A stretch of DNA of 64,000 nucleotides from RUG11237 sp050874665 (GCA_050874665.1 JBNMLC010000001.1:124001-188000); one strand, 5' to 3'. Shown: positions 33,081 to 42,592, counted from the first letter of the stretch. Numbers and translations: made by a program. The notes: generated by a model not told the origin, from the sequence alone.

Positions 33081-34151
33081 TTATAGAATCTTCTCGATCG
33101 TAATATCTTTATGTTGTGGTTCGGATAAATCAATAAAACCATCATCGAGCTGTATCAATGGTCTGGATAAAGCAAGTTTGTTGATTAAGACAACTTCACC
33201 TTTACGTCCGTCACTTAAGAGAACGCGATTGTTTAAATACGTGTTTACGATATGCTCTAAAAATACCAGAATATATTCAGGGTCATATTTTTGAAGTCCT
33301 TCTTTTTCAAAGACATCTACCACGCTAAATGGCGATAACGGACCACGGTAAACTCTGGCAGAGGTCATGGCGTCATATACATCAGCAATACTGATAAGTC
33401 TTGCAAAGCGGTCAATCTTATGATAAGAAAGTCCATAAGGATAACCGGAACCATCACAACGTTCATGATGCATTAGCGCTGCATATTTTACCTCTTGTGG
33501 AAGGTTTTGATTTTTCAGAATTTCATATCCCTTTTTTGAGTGTGTCTTAATAATAGCGTATTCTTCTTCTGTAAGCTTTCCGGGCTTCTTAATAATAGAA
33601 TCCGGTATGGTAAGCTTTCCTAAGTCGTGCAGCATACCTGCCAGAACTAAGATATCAGAATCTTCTTTTGAAAAGTTAAGCCATTTTGCCAGTACACAAC
33701 AGATTAATGATACATTGAGAGAATGTACATAAGTACTATCATCGTATTCACGCATGCTGTGTAACATATCGAAAATATTAGTGCCCTCAGCTTTGGAAAA
33801 AATACTTGCGGTTTTTGCTAATAATTTGTCCGCCTCAATAGGTGTATTTTTGGTAACGACATCATTAAAATCATCCCGAATCACATATACATTGCTGAAA
33901 AATTCCTGCTTAAATTCCTGAAAGGTACGTGAAAATTTTAAACGCTCCCCATAGGAAGGTGTAGAACTTACTTTTCCGTCTGCCTCATTTGCAGAAACTT
34001 TAACAAAACGAATAGAAAAGTCTTTCAGTCGGTCAATAATCTCCTGTGTGAGAATAGTATCTTTTGGAACCACTAACTGATTATACATATTATAAATATC
34101 TACGCCAACGCGCATTCCAGGAATCAAATTCTGTATACTTACAAGCTTCAT
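33081..34151 (-). CDS. HD-GYP domain c-di-GMP phosphodiesterase
   Basis: 356 residues from the start at 34151 (MKLVSIQNLIPGMRVG), which follows GGGGGAATAACT on the minus strand; the upstream ATG at 34181 lacks a ribosome site. The N-terminal 130 residues are a small beta-rich domain often found ahead of HD-GYP (sensory or dimerising). Residues about 140-310 are HD-GYP: HSLNVS, the HDLGK doublet, HHERCDGSGYPYGL (the GYP signature) and ADVYDAMTSARVYR. Such enzymes hydrolyse cyclic di-GMP, controlling motility and surface attachment. No receiver domain or membrane anchor is present. It is convergent with map and divergent from pyrC. Confidence 0.92.
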   Translation of the reverse strand: MKLVSIQNLIPGMRVGVDIYNMYNQLVVPKDTILTQEIIDRLKDFSIRFVKVSANEADGKVSSTPSYGERLKFSRTFQEFKQEFFSNVYVIRDDFNDVVTKNTPIEADKLLAKTASIFSKAEGTNIFDMLHSMREYDDSTYVHSLNVSLICCVLAKWLNFSKEDSDILVLAGMLHDLGKLTIPDSIIKKPGKLTEEEYAIIKTHSKKGYEILKNQNLPQEVKYAALMHHERCDGSGYPYGLSYHKIDRFARLISIADVYDAMTSARVYRGPLSPFSVVDVFEKEGLQKYDPEYILVFLEHIVNTYLNNRVLLSDGRKGEVVLINKLALSRPLIQLDDGFIDLSEPQHKDITIEKIL

Positions 34152-34332
34152 AGTTATTCCCCCTTTTTCCCCTTTATGCAAGAAAAATTGCTAAAATATA
34201 TATAAAATTATACCCTATTTATAGAAAAAAGTCTAGCACAAGGTTGTAATACGGTGGGAACTTTGGTAAAATAATAACAATGGGCTGAGTATGTCTAATC
34301 TAACAAAAATAGAAGAAACGAGGAAAAGCTGC

Positions 34333-35604
34333 ATGAAAATTTTAATTAAAAACGGAAGAATTATAGATCCGGCATCAAATCGTGATGAGATAGCGGATTT
34401 GTATGTGGAAGAAGGAAAAGTTTCACAGATAGGACAGAATATAGAAAATAAAGCAGAACGTGTCATTGATGCAACCGGTATGTTTGTAATGCCGGGTTTT
34501 ATCGATTTGCATGTGCATTTAAGAGAACCGGGACTAGAATATAAAGAAACCATAGAAACAGGAGCTATGGCAGCGGCAAGGGGCGGATTTACTACCATCT
34601 GTGCCATGCCAAATACGAAGCCTGTAGTAGATTGCAAAGAAGTTGTAGAAGATATTTATAAAAGGGCAGAGCATGTAGCTTGTCATGTGCTGCAGGTCGG
34701 TGCAGTTACGAAAGGACAGGCTGGTGTGGAGTTAGCGGATATTAGAGAAATGAAGCAGGCTGGTATTTGTGCAATTAGTGAAGATGGAAAGTCCGTTATG
34801 GATTCTAAATTATATCGGGAAGCTATGAGGATTGCAAAAGAGGAAAATCTTCCGGTATTTGCTCATTGCGAGGACAAAAATCTTGTGGGAAAGGGTGCAC
34901 TAAATGCCGGAAAAAAGGCGGAGGAGCTTGGAGTAGAAGGTATCACCAATGCAGTAGAAGATATTATTACAGCCAGAGATATCCTGCTCTCGAAGGAAAC
35001 GGGTGCAAGATTACATTTGTGTCACTGTTCCACACAAGACAGTGTGCGAATGGTAAAAGAGGCGAAGGAAGAGGGCGTTTTAGTCACCGCAGAAGTGTGT
35101 CCGCATCATTTTACATTGACAGAAGATGACATTATAGGTTCTGATACAAATTATAAAATGAATCCGCCACTTAGAAGTAAGGCAGATCAACAGGCTTTGA
35201 TTGAGGGACTCAAAAATAATATTATGGATGTGATTTCCACAGACCATGCACCACATCATGCAGAGGAAAAAGCAAAACCAATGGCACAGGCACCGTTTGG
35301 TATTGTAGGTTTAGAAACAGCGTATAGTCTTGCAAACACAGAATTAGTGGAAAAAGGTTATTTTACAGAAAAACAGTTGGTAGAAAAAATGAGTACCAAT
35401 CCTGCAAAGGTGCTTGGTATGGAGAAAGGCTGCATTGGGGAAGGGAAAACGGCAGATATTGTAATTACCAACCCAAAGCAGGAATATGTAATTGATGTAA
35501 ACGAATTTGCATCGAAAGGGAAAAACACACCGTTTAACGGAAGAAAAGTTACCGGACGTGTGAAATACACAATTTTATCAGGTGAAATCGTTTACGAAGA
35601 TTAA
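34333..35604 (+). CDS. pyrC: Dihydroorotase
   Basis: 423 residues. Cyclises carbamoyl aspartate to dihydroorotate, third step of UMP synthesis. Metal ligands and motifs: DLHVHLREPG (about 58-67), the segment around HCCHCS-like HLCHCSTQDS, FAHCEDKN, CPHHFTL and STDHAPHHAEEK with the catalytic Asp. Start at ATG 34333 (MKILIKNGRIIDP), the normal family beginning, with GAGG upstream; an ATG at 34291 would add 14 non-conserved residues. First gene of the cluster pyrC-F-K-D-E. A possible -10 TAAAAT lies at 34268, but no PyrR-type attenuator is evident. Confidence 0.95.
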   Translation: MKILIKNGRIIDPASNRDEIADLYVEEGKVSQIGQNIENKAERVIDATGMFVMPGFIDLHVHLREPGLEYKETIETGAMAAARGGFTTICAMPNTKPVVDCKEVVEDIYKRAEHVACHVLQVGAVTKGQAGVELADIREMKQAGICAISEDGKSVMDSKLYREAMRIAKEENLPVFAHCEDKNLVGKGALNAGKKAEELGVEGITNAVEDIITARDILLSKETGARLHLCHCSTQDSVRMVKEAKEEGVLVTAEVCPHHFTLTEDDIIGSDTNYKMNPPLRSKADQQALIEGLKNNIMDVISTDHAPHHAEEKAKPMAQAPFGIVGLETAYSLANTELVEKGYFTEKQLVEKMSTNPAKVLGMEKGCIGEGKTADIVITNPKQEYVIDVNEFASKGKNTPFNGRKVTGRVKYTILSGEIVYED

Positions 35605-35656
35605 TGAATGGGAAATAAGAAATAATAGAACGAATGGAAAAGAATAGGAGAAAACA

Positions 35657-36355
35657 ATGGCAAAAGATGTAATTATTGCATGTGACTTTAGCAGCAAAGA
35701 AGATGTCGTAAATTTTTTAGACAAATTTAAAGAAGAAAGTCTTTATATTAAAATCGGAATGGAACTGTTCTATGCAGAAGGTCCGTCTATTATAAAGGAA
35801 ATTAAAAAAAGAGGTCATAAGATTTTCCTTGATTTAAAGCTTCATGATATTCCAAACACGGTAAAAAAGGCTATGAGTGTCTTGTCAAATCTGGATGTAG
35901 ATATGTGTAACGTACATGCTGCAGGTACCGTTGCAATGATGGAAGCTGCGATAGAAGGGCTTACCAGAAAAGACGGAAGCAGACCATTGTTAATTGCTGT
36001 AACACAGCTTACCTCAACGAGTGAAGAGAGAATGAAGCGGGATTTATTAATTGAAGAACCAATCGATAAGGTGGTTATGCATTATGCACAGAATGCGAAA
36101 AAAGCCGGGTTAGATGGTGTAGTATGCTCACCGTTAGAAGCGGGAAAGGTACATGAAAGCTGTGGAAAAGAATTTTTGACAATTACACCGGGGGTACGAT
36201 TCGCTGACGGTGAAAAGGGAGATCAGGTGAGAGTTATGACTCCGGGACAAGCAAGAGAAATCGGTTCCGATTATATTGTGGTGGGACGTCCGATTACGGC
36301 AGCCAAAGATCCGGTGGCTGCATATCACCGCTGTGTGGCAGAATTTTTAGGTTAA
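35657..36355 (+). CDS. pyrF: Orotidine 5'-phosphate decarboxylase
   Basis: 232 residues. Last step of UMP synthesis, OMP to UMP plus CO2. N-terminal IIACDFSS, the catalytic FLDLKLHDIPNTV (Asp and Lys pairs) and the phosphate-binding GVRFADG ... IVVGRPITAAKDP are all present. Start ATG with AGGAG eight bases upstream; 52 bp after pyrC and 44 bp before pyrK. Confidence 0.96.
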   Translation: MAKDVIIACDFSSKEDVVNFLDKFKEESLYIKIGMELFYAEGPSIIKEIKKRGHKIFLDLKLHDIPNTVKKAMSVLSNLDVDMCNVHAAGTVAMMEAAIEGLTRKDGSRPLLIAVTQLTSTSEERMKRDLLIEEPIDKVVMHYAQNAKKAGLDGVVCSPLEAGKVHESCGKEFLTITPGVRFADGEKGDQVRVMTPGQAREIGSDYIVVGRPITAAKDPVAAYHRCVAEFLG

Positions 36356-36399
36356 TTACCGGGAACGATACAAAATGTTGCGCGTAAGGAGAGAAGAAC

Positions 36400-37176
36400 A
36401 TGGCAGAAAAAGTAAAAGAAAAAGCAGTAGTAGTCAGTCAGGAAGAAATTTCTCTGGATATTTATAGTATGTGGATTCAGACAAAGGCAGCAAAGACAGC
36501 AAAGCCGGGACAGTTTGTAGCATTGTACTGCAATGATGGAAGCCGCATGCTGCCAAGACCAATCAGTATTTGTGAAATTGACAAAAAAAGAAGCAGACTT
36601 CGCCTGGTATACCGAGTGGTAGGAAAGGGAACAGAAGAGTTTTCAAAATATCATGCGGGAGCAGAGATAGATATTATGGGGCCGTTAGGAAATGGCTTTC
36701 CATTGGAAAAGGCAGAAGGTAAAAAAGCATTGCTGATCGGAGGCGGAATTGGAATACCTCCAATGGTAGAATTGGCAAAACAATTGAAGGCAGAGCAAAA
36801 GAATATAGTTTCAGGTTATCGCAAGCTGCTGTTTTTAGATGGTGAATTAAAAGAAAACGGAAACTTTTATGCGGCAACAGAAGATGGAAGCACAGGAGTA
36901 AAGGGAACGGTTATGGATGCCGTAAAAGAAAATAAAATTGAGGCAGACGTGATTTACGCCTGTGGTCCAATGCCAATGCTTGCTGCAATTAAAGAATATG
37001 CGAGAGAACATCAGATAGAAGCATGGATTTCCCTGGAGGAAAAAATGGCATGTGGAATTGGTGCCTGTCTTGCTTGTGTATGCAAAACTAAGGAAAAGGA
37101 TGAGCATACAAATGTAAATAACGCAAGAATCTGTAAGGAAGGACCTGTTTTTAACGCCAGGGAGGTGGAACTGTAA
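36400..37176 (+). CDS. pyrK: Dihydroorotate dehydrogenase electron-transfer subunit
   Basis: 258 residues. Carries electrons from dihydroorotate dehydrogenase PyrD to NAD+ through FAD and a 2Fe-2S cluster. FAD-binding RMLPRPISICE, nucleotide-binding LLIGGGIGIPPM and CGPMPM, and the cluster ligands C-G-I-G-A-C-L-A-C plus a later C in ARICKEGPVF are visible. Stop and the pyrD start share one base (TAATG), so the two subunits of this NAD-dependent (class 1B) enzyme are translationally coupled. Start ATG with AAGGAGAG. Confidence 0.95.
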   Translation: MAEKVKEKAVVVSQEEISLDIYSMWIQTKAAKTAKPGQFVALYCNDGSRMLPRPISICEIDKKRSRLRLVYRVVGKGTEEFSKYHAGAEIDIMGPLGNGFPLEKAEGKKALLIGGGIGIPPMVELAKQLKAEQKNIVSGYRKLLFLDGELKENGNFYAATEDGSTGVKGTVMDAVKENKIEADVIYACGPMPMLAAIKEYAREHQIEAWISLEEKMACGIGACLACVCKTKEKDEHTNVNNARICKEGPVFNAREVEL

Positions 37177-38078
37177 TGAATACAAGTGTGAATTTAGCCG
37201 GAGTTACTTTGAAAAATCCTGTCATGACAGCATCGGGAACTTTTGGCTCCGGGGCAGAATACAGTGAGTTTGTAGATTTAAACAAGCTTGGAGCAGTTGT
37301 GACCAAAGGAGTGGCAAACGTGCCGTGGCCTGGTAACCCGACACCGCGTATCGCAGAGGTGTATGGAGGCATGTTAAATGCCATCGGATTGCAGAATCCG
37401 GGAATTGAAGTGTTTATGAATCGTGATATTCCATTTCTGAAGCAATATGATACAAAAATCATTGTAAATGTATGTGGAAAAACGACAGAAGATTATTGTG
37501 AGGTTGTGGAGAAGTTAGCGGATACAGATGTCGATTTATTAGAAATCAATATTTCCTGCCCAAATGTAAAGGAAGGCGGTATTGCATTTGGACAAAATCC
37601 AAACTCCGTAGAGGCAATCACAAAAGAAGTGAAAAAGTATGCAAAACAGCCGATTATCATGAAATTAAGTCCAAATGTAACAGACATTACAGAAATGGCA
37701 AGGGCAGCAGAGGCAGGCGGTGCGGATGTACTGTCTCTGATTAACACATTGACAGGAATGAAAATAGATGTGGAACGAAGAAAATTTGCCATTGCAAACA
37801 AGACGGGTGGACTGTCCGGACCGGCAGTTAAGCCGGTAGCGGTGCGTATGGTATATCAGGTAGCCAACGCAGTAAAGGTACCGATTATCGGAATGGGTGG
37901 AATCTGTAGTGCAGAAGATGCCTTAGAATTTATATTAGCAGGAGCAACGGCTGTGTCAGTGGGGACAGCAAACTTTCATAATCCATATACGACCATAGAA
38001 GTGGCAGAAGGAATCAAGGATTACATGAAACGTCATAACATAGAGGATATCAAAGAATTAATTGGAGCTGTAAAATAA
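37176..38078 (+). CDS. pyrD: Dihydroorotate dehydrogenase, catalytic subunit (class 1B)
   Basis: 300 residues. Oxidises dihydroorotate to orotate with FMN. Markers: VMTASGTFGSG, VTKGV, LEINISCPNVKEGG (with the catalytic Cys of the 1B class), IIMKLSPNVTD, LINTLTGM, and the FMN-phosphate loops IIGMGGI and AVSVGTANF. The start overlaps the pyrK stop by one base, preceded by GGGAGGTGG. It acts at the cytoplasmic face with PyrK. Confidence 0.96.
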   Translation: MNTSVNLAGVTLKNPVMTASGTFGSGAEYSEFVDLNKLGAVVTKGVANVPWPGNPTPRIAEVYGGMLNAIGLQNPGIEVFMNRDIPFLKQYDTKIIVNVCGKTTEDYCEVVEKLADTDVDLLEINISCPNVKEGGIAFGQNPNSVEAITKEVKKYAKQPIIMKLSPNVTDITEMARAAEAGGADVLSLINTLTGMKIDVERRKFAIANKTGGLSGPAVKPVAVRMVYQVANAVKVPIIGMGGICSAEDALEFILAGATAVSVGTANFHNPYTTIEVAEGIKDYMKRHNIEDIKELIGAVK

Positions 38079-38253
38079 GGAAAATTTATAGCAAAGAACT
38101 TTATCTAAAATGGAAGGTTAACATGTTTGACTGGAAAAAGATAAAATGGCAAAGGCAGGATTTTAAAATTAATTGATAACTTTAAGGTTTTATGATAGTA
38201 TAAAATGGATATACAGGCGAAATGTCTTTAAATATAGGAGGTCTTGAAAGAAA
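38079..38253. other. Spacer between pyrD and pyrE
   Basis: 175 bp, AT-rich. TATAAA near 38200 could be a -10 for a separate pyrE promoter but no good -35 is placed correctly. A 17-codon frame (MFDWKKIKWQ, near 38122) has no convincing ribosome site. No attenuator hairpin recognised. Confidence 0.4.
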
Positions 38254-38934
38254 ATGGAACAGTACAAGAAAGAGTTTATAGAGTTCATGGTGGATTGCGG
38301 TGTGTTAAAATTTGGTGATTTTACGCTTAAAAGTGGAAGAAAATCTCCGTTCTTTATGAATGCAGGACTTTATGTTACAGGAGCACAGCTAGAGAAGCTG
38401 GGAGAGTATTATGCAAAGGCAATTCATGATAATTACGGAACGGATTTTGACGTGTTGTTCGGACCGGCATATAAGGGGATTCCTCTTAGTGTAGCAACTA
38501 CTATGGCGTTCCACAGACTGTATGGAAAAGAAATCAGATACTGTTCTAACCGTAAGGAAATCAAAGATCATGGTGACACAGGAATTCTTTTAGGAAGCCC
38601 AATCAAAGATGGTGACAGGGTGGTAATTATTGAAGATGTGACTACATCGGGAAAATCTATCGAAGAGACATTTCCAATCATTCAGGCACAGGGAGATGTT
38701 ACAATTCTTGGACTGATGGTATCCTTAAATCGTATGGAAAAAGGAAAGGGAGAGCAGAGTGCCCTGACAGAAATCAAAGAAAAATATGGATTTGAGGCAA
38801 AGGCAATTGTAAGTATGGCAGATGTCATTGAACATTTGTATAATAAAGAATATAAGGGAAAAATCGTTATTGATGATACATTAAAAGCCGCAATTGATGC
38901 ATATTATGATATATATGGTGTAAAAGCACAATAA
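38254..38934 (+). CDS. pyrE: Orotate phosphoribosyltransferase
   Basis: 226 residues. Joins orotate to PRPP giving OMP, the fifth step of UMP synthesis. The N-terminal LKSGRKSPFFMN, the flexible catalytic loop (YCSNRKEIKDHGDTG) and the PRPP-binding signature VVIIEDVTTSGKSI are clear. Start ATG with AGGAGG about 12 bases upstream. It closes the pyrC-F-K-D-E cluster; pyrAA/AB (carbamoyl phosphate synthetase) and pyrB are not in the window. Confidence 0.95.
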   Translation: MEQYKKEFIEFMVDCGVLKFGDFTLKSGRKSPFFMNAGLYVTGAQLEKLGEYYAKAIHDNYGTDFDVLFGPAYKGIPLSVATTMAFHRLYGKEIRYCSNRKEIKDHGDTGILLGSPIKDGDRVVIIEDVTTSGKSIEETFPIIQAQGDVTILGLMVSLNRMEKGKGEQSALTEIKEKYGFEAKAIVSMADVIEHLYNKEYKGKIVIDDTLKAAIDAYYDIYGVKAQ

Positions 38935-38967
38935 TAATAGTTAGAAAAGAAAATGGAGGCGGATAAT

Positions 38968-39123
38968 ATGGGTAACGAAAAAACATATAAGACCATGAAA
39001 ACAGCAGGTAGTGGAAGCATTGCCTTAGGAATTGTAGTACTTGTAACCGGAATCGTTTCCGGAATCATAATGATTGTGAATGGAGCACGCTTGCTAAAAG
39101 CCAAAAAAGAAATTACGTTTTAA
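38968..39123 (+). CDS. Small single-span membrane protein (51 residues)
   Basis: ATG 38968, preceded by GGAGGCGG, opens a 51-codon frame ending TAA 39121-39123. The product begins MGNEKTYKTMKTAGSG and has one or two closely packed hydrophobic stretches (IALGIVVLVTGIVSGIIMIV) ending in a basic tail (RLLKAKKEITF). The good ribosome site, membrane-like composition and tight placement before the VanZ gene (13 bp) support a real gene. No family recognised. Confidence 0.7.
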   Translation: MGNEKTYKTMKTAGSGSIALGIVVLVTGIVSGIIMIVNGARLLKAKKEITF

Positions 39124-39136
39124 ATGAGGTCTGAAG

Positions 39137-39607
39137 TTGAAAAATAAATCTGAAAAATTAGTAAAAGCATTGGGCTGGATTAGTTTTACAATGTATATTA
39201 TCATGTTATTTTATTTCATGTTTTTTTCAGAACGATATGGAAGAACCATTCTTCATAGTGATTACAACTATAACTTGAAGCTTTTTAAAGAAATAAGAAG
39301 ATTCTGGAATTATCGGGATATTTTAGGGACGGAAAGTGTAGTTTTGAATCTTGTGGGAAACGTGGCAGGTTTTATTCCCTTCGGCATTATGATACCATTC
39401 TTAAGTAAAAAAAGGAGAAATTTTTTTCTGGTTACACTACTTACATTAGAGTTTAGCCTCCTCATTGAGGTGACGCAGCTAATCACAAAAGCAGGTAGTT
39501 TTGATGTGGACGACCTGCTTTTAAATACGATTGGAGGAAGCATCGGATATATTGTATTTGTAATTGCAAATGCCGTCTTAAAGCGGTGGAGGAAAAAAGA
39601 TGCATAA
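39137..39607 (+). CDS. VanZ-family membrane protein
   Basis: 156 residues from TTG 39137 with GAGG upstream. Four hydrophobic helices; the family pattern NLVGNVAGFIPFG ... EVTQLIT ... GSFDVDDLLLNTIGGSIGY is present. VanZ proteins are small integral membrane proteins, some linked to teicoplanin or lipoglycopeptide tolerance, with unknown mechanism. The 3' end overlaps the next gene by eight bases and contains its GGAGG site, indicating coupled translation. Probably a member of a small membrane-protein operon with its neighbours, not a resistance cassette. Confidence 0.88.
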   Translation: MKNKSEKLVKALGWISFTMYIIMLFYFMFFSERYGRTILHSDYNYNLKLFKEIRRFWNYRDILGTESVVLNLVGNVAGFIPFGIMIPFLSKKRRNFFLVTLLTLEFSLLIEVTQLITKAGSFDVDDLLLNTIGGSIGYIVFVIANAVLKRWRKKDA

Positions 39608-39917
39608 AAAAAAGAAAAGAAAGATATACACAGATAAAAAACATGCGGTAAAAGGGATTGTGGCAACGATTCTGGCGGTGGCAGCATTGCTTGTTTTTGC
39701 GGCTGTCGTTTATATATCGTTTAAGAATGGTGGAGAAGCTGAAATGTGGATTGGTTCTATGGCATTGATTTCTATTCTGTTTGGGGTAGTAGGACTGATA
39801 TTAGGTCTTATGAGCTTTAAAAGTGAGAACAGCTATAAGCTGTTTGCACAGATAGGTTCCTTTTTAAATGTATTTGTTTTGTTAATTTGGGGCTTAATAT
39901 ATATGATAGGATTTTAA
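39600..39917 (+). CDS. Small membrane protein (DUF6142-like)
   Basis: 105 residues: a basic N-terminus (MHKKKKRKIYTDKKH) followed by three hydrophobic helices (about 20-42, 52-70, 80-103). The layout resembles small clostridial membrane proteins classed under DUF6142; I hold that name loosely. The start lies inside the VanZ coding end with GGAGG upstream. Eighteen bases separate it from the aminopeptidase gene. No function known. Confidence 0.75.
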   Translation: MHKKKKRKIYTDKKHAVKGIVATILAVAALLVFAAVVYISFKNGGEAEMWIGSMALISILFGVVGLILGLMSFKSENSYKLFAQIGSFLNVFVLLIWGLIYMIGF

Positions 39918-39935
39918 GCAGGAAGGAAAACGAAT

Positions 39936-42014
39936 ATGAATTATTATAAACTTTTTAAACAGGAAAATGAAGAGGTGCAGGAACGTCTGCAGCTATATCG
40001 TGAGCGTATTCGGAATATTAGTACAGAAAAAAGTGTGAGAGAACCGTTTTTGGAATATTTTGTAAAGACAGCGGATTTTATCGAAAAAATGTATGACCTT
40101 TCGGAAGTGATAGAATCGGGAAAAGACAAAAACTATTCACTGGAACAGTTGAAACGGTTAAATCAATCCCTTTATGAAGATATTGCAGGGAAGGCTTATG
40201 AGAAAAGTTATGCCAATCCTTCCTATGCGGCAGAAAAGCTGGGCGAAGAATATGGGGCAGTACTAAGTTTCCTTTACACAGAAATCCGCGGTATGATTGT
40301 ATATGCTTACGAAGGAAGAATGCTTGAATTTTCCATTGTGGCAGAGCTTTTTATTGAGATTTACAATTTGTTTGAACAGGAAGAATTGTTGTCCATAAAG
40401 GAAGTAAAGTCCGCCATCTATTGGTTTGTGAGTGATTATAGCGACATAACAGTTACCTACCGTATAAGAGAACTGTTAGATCCGTCCCTTTCGTTTGCAA
40501 CAGATATTATCATGAAGTCGGATTTAACTGACTTGAGATATTTATATTATTATGGTGAATATATCACAGATACAGAACTAGAAACAGCCAGATTTTTAAA
40601 TACCTTAGAAGAAGAAACGATTGAAAAAATAGCAGCAGTGTATACGGAAGGATACCGCATTGGATTTATCAATGGAAATAAGGATTTATCCAAGAAAAAG
40701 GTAGTGAATATCCGTTATAGCGTTGGCTTTGAACGAATTATCAAAAAAGCAATTGAAAACTTTGAAAAGATGGGACTGCAGCCGGCTATTTACAGGGCAG
40801 CGGTACACACGGTAAATAAACGGAAACATACGAAAATCGGATATTTCTCCACTTCACCAAATAAGCAGTATGATTATGATCATAGAGCAGACGATGCCTT
40901 GTATTTAGACAAGGCTTTTGTGGAACGGAAGCTAGGGGTCTTAAGAACTGCGTATGAGGAATACAAGGATTTAGCAGCAGTGCATGGAGGACCGGCCTGT
41001 ATGGAAATCTTTGGTGAAGAACCATTTGTACCGGAAAATAAAGATTGTGTTTTGCAATTAAATGAAAAGCAGCAAAAGCTTTCCGTACATTACAACAATA
41101 CAGCAGGAGAAATTACAAATACTTATATTAAGGGTGAGGAGCGAAGCTTTACAATCATTGCATTTCCAATTCCACAGATTGGTCCCCGGTTTGAAGAAAT
41201 TTTCAGAGAAGTCATTAAAATTAATACATTGGATTATAAGCTATACCAGAATATCCAACAAAAAATTATTGAAACGCTGGATTTAGGAGAGTTTGTAGAA
41301 ATTTTGGGGAAAGGCGAAAACAGAACAAATATAAGAGTTGCTCTACATGCGGTGAAAGATATTACAAAAGAAACAAAGTTTGAAAACTGTGTTGCGGACG
41401 TAAATATTCCGGTAGGGGAGGTGTTCACTTCGCCAAAGCTTGCAGGAACCAATGGATTGCTTCATGTGACCAAAGTATATTTAAATGAACTTTGCTATCA
41501 CAATATTGAAGTCAGCTTCAAAGATGGAATGATTGTAGGGTACAATTGCACTAATTTTGAAAAAGAAGAGGACAATAAAAAATACATCAGAGAGAATGTA
41601 TTATATAATCATGAAACACTTCCTATGGGAGAATTTGCGATTGGTACGAATACGACAGCTTATATGGCAGCCGCAAAATATAATATCAATGACAAACTGC
41701 CGATTCTCATTGCAGAAAAGACAGGGCCTCATTTTGCGGTAGGTGACACCTGCTATAGCTGGTCGGAAGATACGAAGGTGTATAATCCGGACGGAAGAGA
41801 GATTATTGCAAAAGATAATGAAGTATCTATTCTTCGAAAAGAGGATATTGCAAAGGCATATTTTAATTGTCACACAGATATCACCATTCCATATGACGAG
41901 TTAAAAGAAATCGCAGTGATTACAGCAAGAGGAGAACGTATCAGTATTATAAAAGACGGAAGATTTGTTTTAGAGGGTTGTGAAGAACTGAACAAACCTT
42001 TTGACAATTATTAA
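39936..42014 (+). CDS. M29-family aminopeptidase with long N-terminal extension
   Basis: 692 residues. The C-terminal half (about 330-692) has the features of M29 metallo-aminopeptidases (AmpS/aminopeptidase T): the metal-binding E in NIPVGEVFTSP, ETLPMGEFAIGTN, EKTGPHFAVGDTCYSW and an HTDITIPYDEL segment. The first half, about 300 residues and mostly helical with repeated Tyr/Glu-rich segments, is not part of the usual 400-residue family protein. It probably removes N-terminal residues from peptides in the cytoplasm. Start ATG with AAGGAAAA upstream. It follows the small membrane-protein genes closely and precedes the pur cluster by 53 bp. Confidence 0.82.
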   Translation: MNYYKLFKQENEEVQERLQLYRERIRNISTEKSVREPFLEYFVKTADFIEKMYDLSEVIESGKDKNYSLEQLKRLNQSLYEDIAGKAYEKSYANPSYAAEKLGEEYGAVLSFLYTEIRGMIVYAYEGRMLEFSIVAELFIEIYNLFEQEELLSIKEVKSAIYWFVSDYSDITVTYRIRELLDPSLSFATDIIMKSDLTDLRYLYYYGEYITDTELETARFLNTLEEETIEKIAAVYTEGYRIGFINGNKDLSKKKVVNIRYSVGFERIIKKAIENFEKMGLQPAIYRAAVHTVNKRKHTKIGYFSTSPNKQYDYDHRADDALYLDKAFVERKLGVLRTAYEEYKDLAAVHGGPACMEIFGEEPFVPENKDCVLQLNEKQQKLSVHYNNTAGEITNTYIKGEERSFTIIAFPIPQIGPRFEEIFREVIKINTLDYKLYQNIQQKIIETLDLGEFVEILGKGENRTNIRVALHAVKDITKETKFENCVADVNIPVGEVFTSPKLAGTNGLLHVTKVYLNELCYHNIEVSFKDGMIVGYNCTNFEKEEDNKKYIRENVLYNHETLPMGEFAIGTNTTAYMAAAKYNINDKLPILIAEKTGPHFAVGDTCYSWSEDTKVYNPDGREIIAKDNEVSILRKEDIAKAYFNCHTDITIPYDELKEIAVITARGERISIIKDGRFVLEGCEELNKPFDNY

Positions 42015-42067
42015 AATATAAAGTATTATAACTTATCGTAAGAGTAAAGAAACGAAAGGAGATTACT

Positions 42068-42580
42068 ATGGCAAAAGTAGGAATTGTTATGGGCAGTGAC
42101 TCAGACATGCCGATTATGGCAAAGGCAGCAGATGTATTGGAGGAATTAGGCATTGATTATGAAATGACCATTATTTCCGCCCACAGAGAGCCGGATGTGT
42201 TTTTCGAGTATGCAAAGACAGCAGAGGAGAAAGGCTTTAAGGTAATTATTGCAGGAGCAGGTATGGCAGCACATTTACCGGGTATGTGTGCAGCAATTTT
42301 CCCGATGCCGGTTATTGGTATCCCAATGCATACCACAAGTCTTGGAGGAAGAGATTCTCTGTATTCCATTGTACAGATGCCATCAGGAATCCCGGTTGCA
42401 ACGGTAGCTATTAATGGCGGTGCCAATGCAGCATTATTAGCAGCAAAAATGCTTGCAATTTCGGACAGTGATTTACTTGCAAAATTGAAAGAATATTCTG
42501 CCAAGTTAAAGACACAGGTAGAAAATAAAGATAAAAAATTAAAAGAAATTGGATATAAAGAATATTTAAAGAACAAATAG
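42068..42580 (+). CDS. purE: N5-carboxyaminoimidazole ribonucleotide mutase
   Basis: 170 residues. Class I PurE that rearranges N5-CAIR to CAIR in purine synthesis. IVMGSDSDMPIM, ISAHREPD (catalytic His), GAGMAAHLPGM and GIPMHTTSLGGRDSL are the family motifs. It normally needs PurK to make N5-CAIR; no purK is in the window. Start ATG with AAAGGAG. First of the purE-M-N-D run, with 12 bp to purM. Confidence 0.95.
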   Translation: MAKVGIVMGSDSDMPIMAKAADVLEELGIDYEMTIISAHREPDVFFEYAKTAEEKGFKVIIAGAGMAAHLPGMCAAIFPMPVIGIPMHTTSLGGRDSLYSIVQMPSGIPVATVAINGGANAALLAAKMLAISDSDLLAKLKEYSAKLKTQVENKDKKLKEIGYKEYLKNK

Positions 42581-42592
42581 GAGGATAAAATC

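Noticed and set aside
38122..38175. 17-codon frame MFDWKKIKWQ between pyrD and pyrE as a leader peptide
   Set aside because: No repeated control codons, no attenuator hairpin after it and no good ribosome site.
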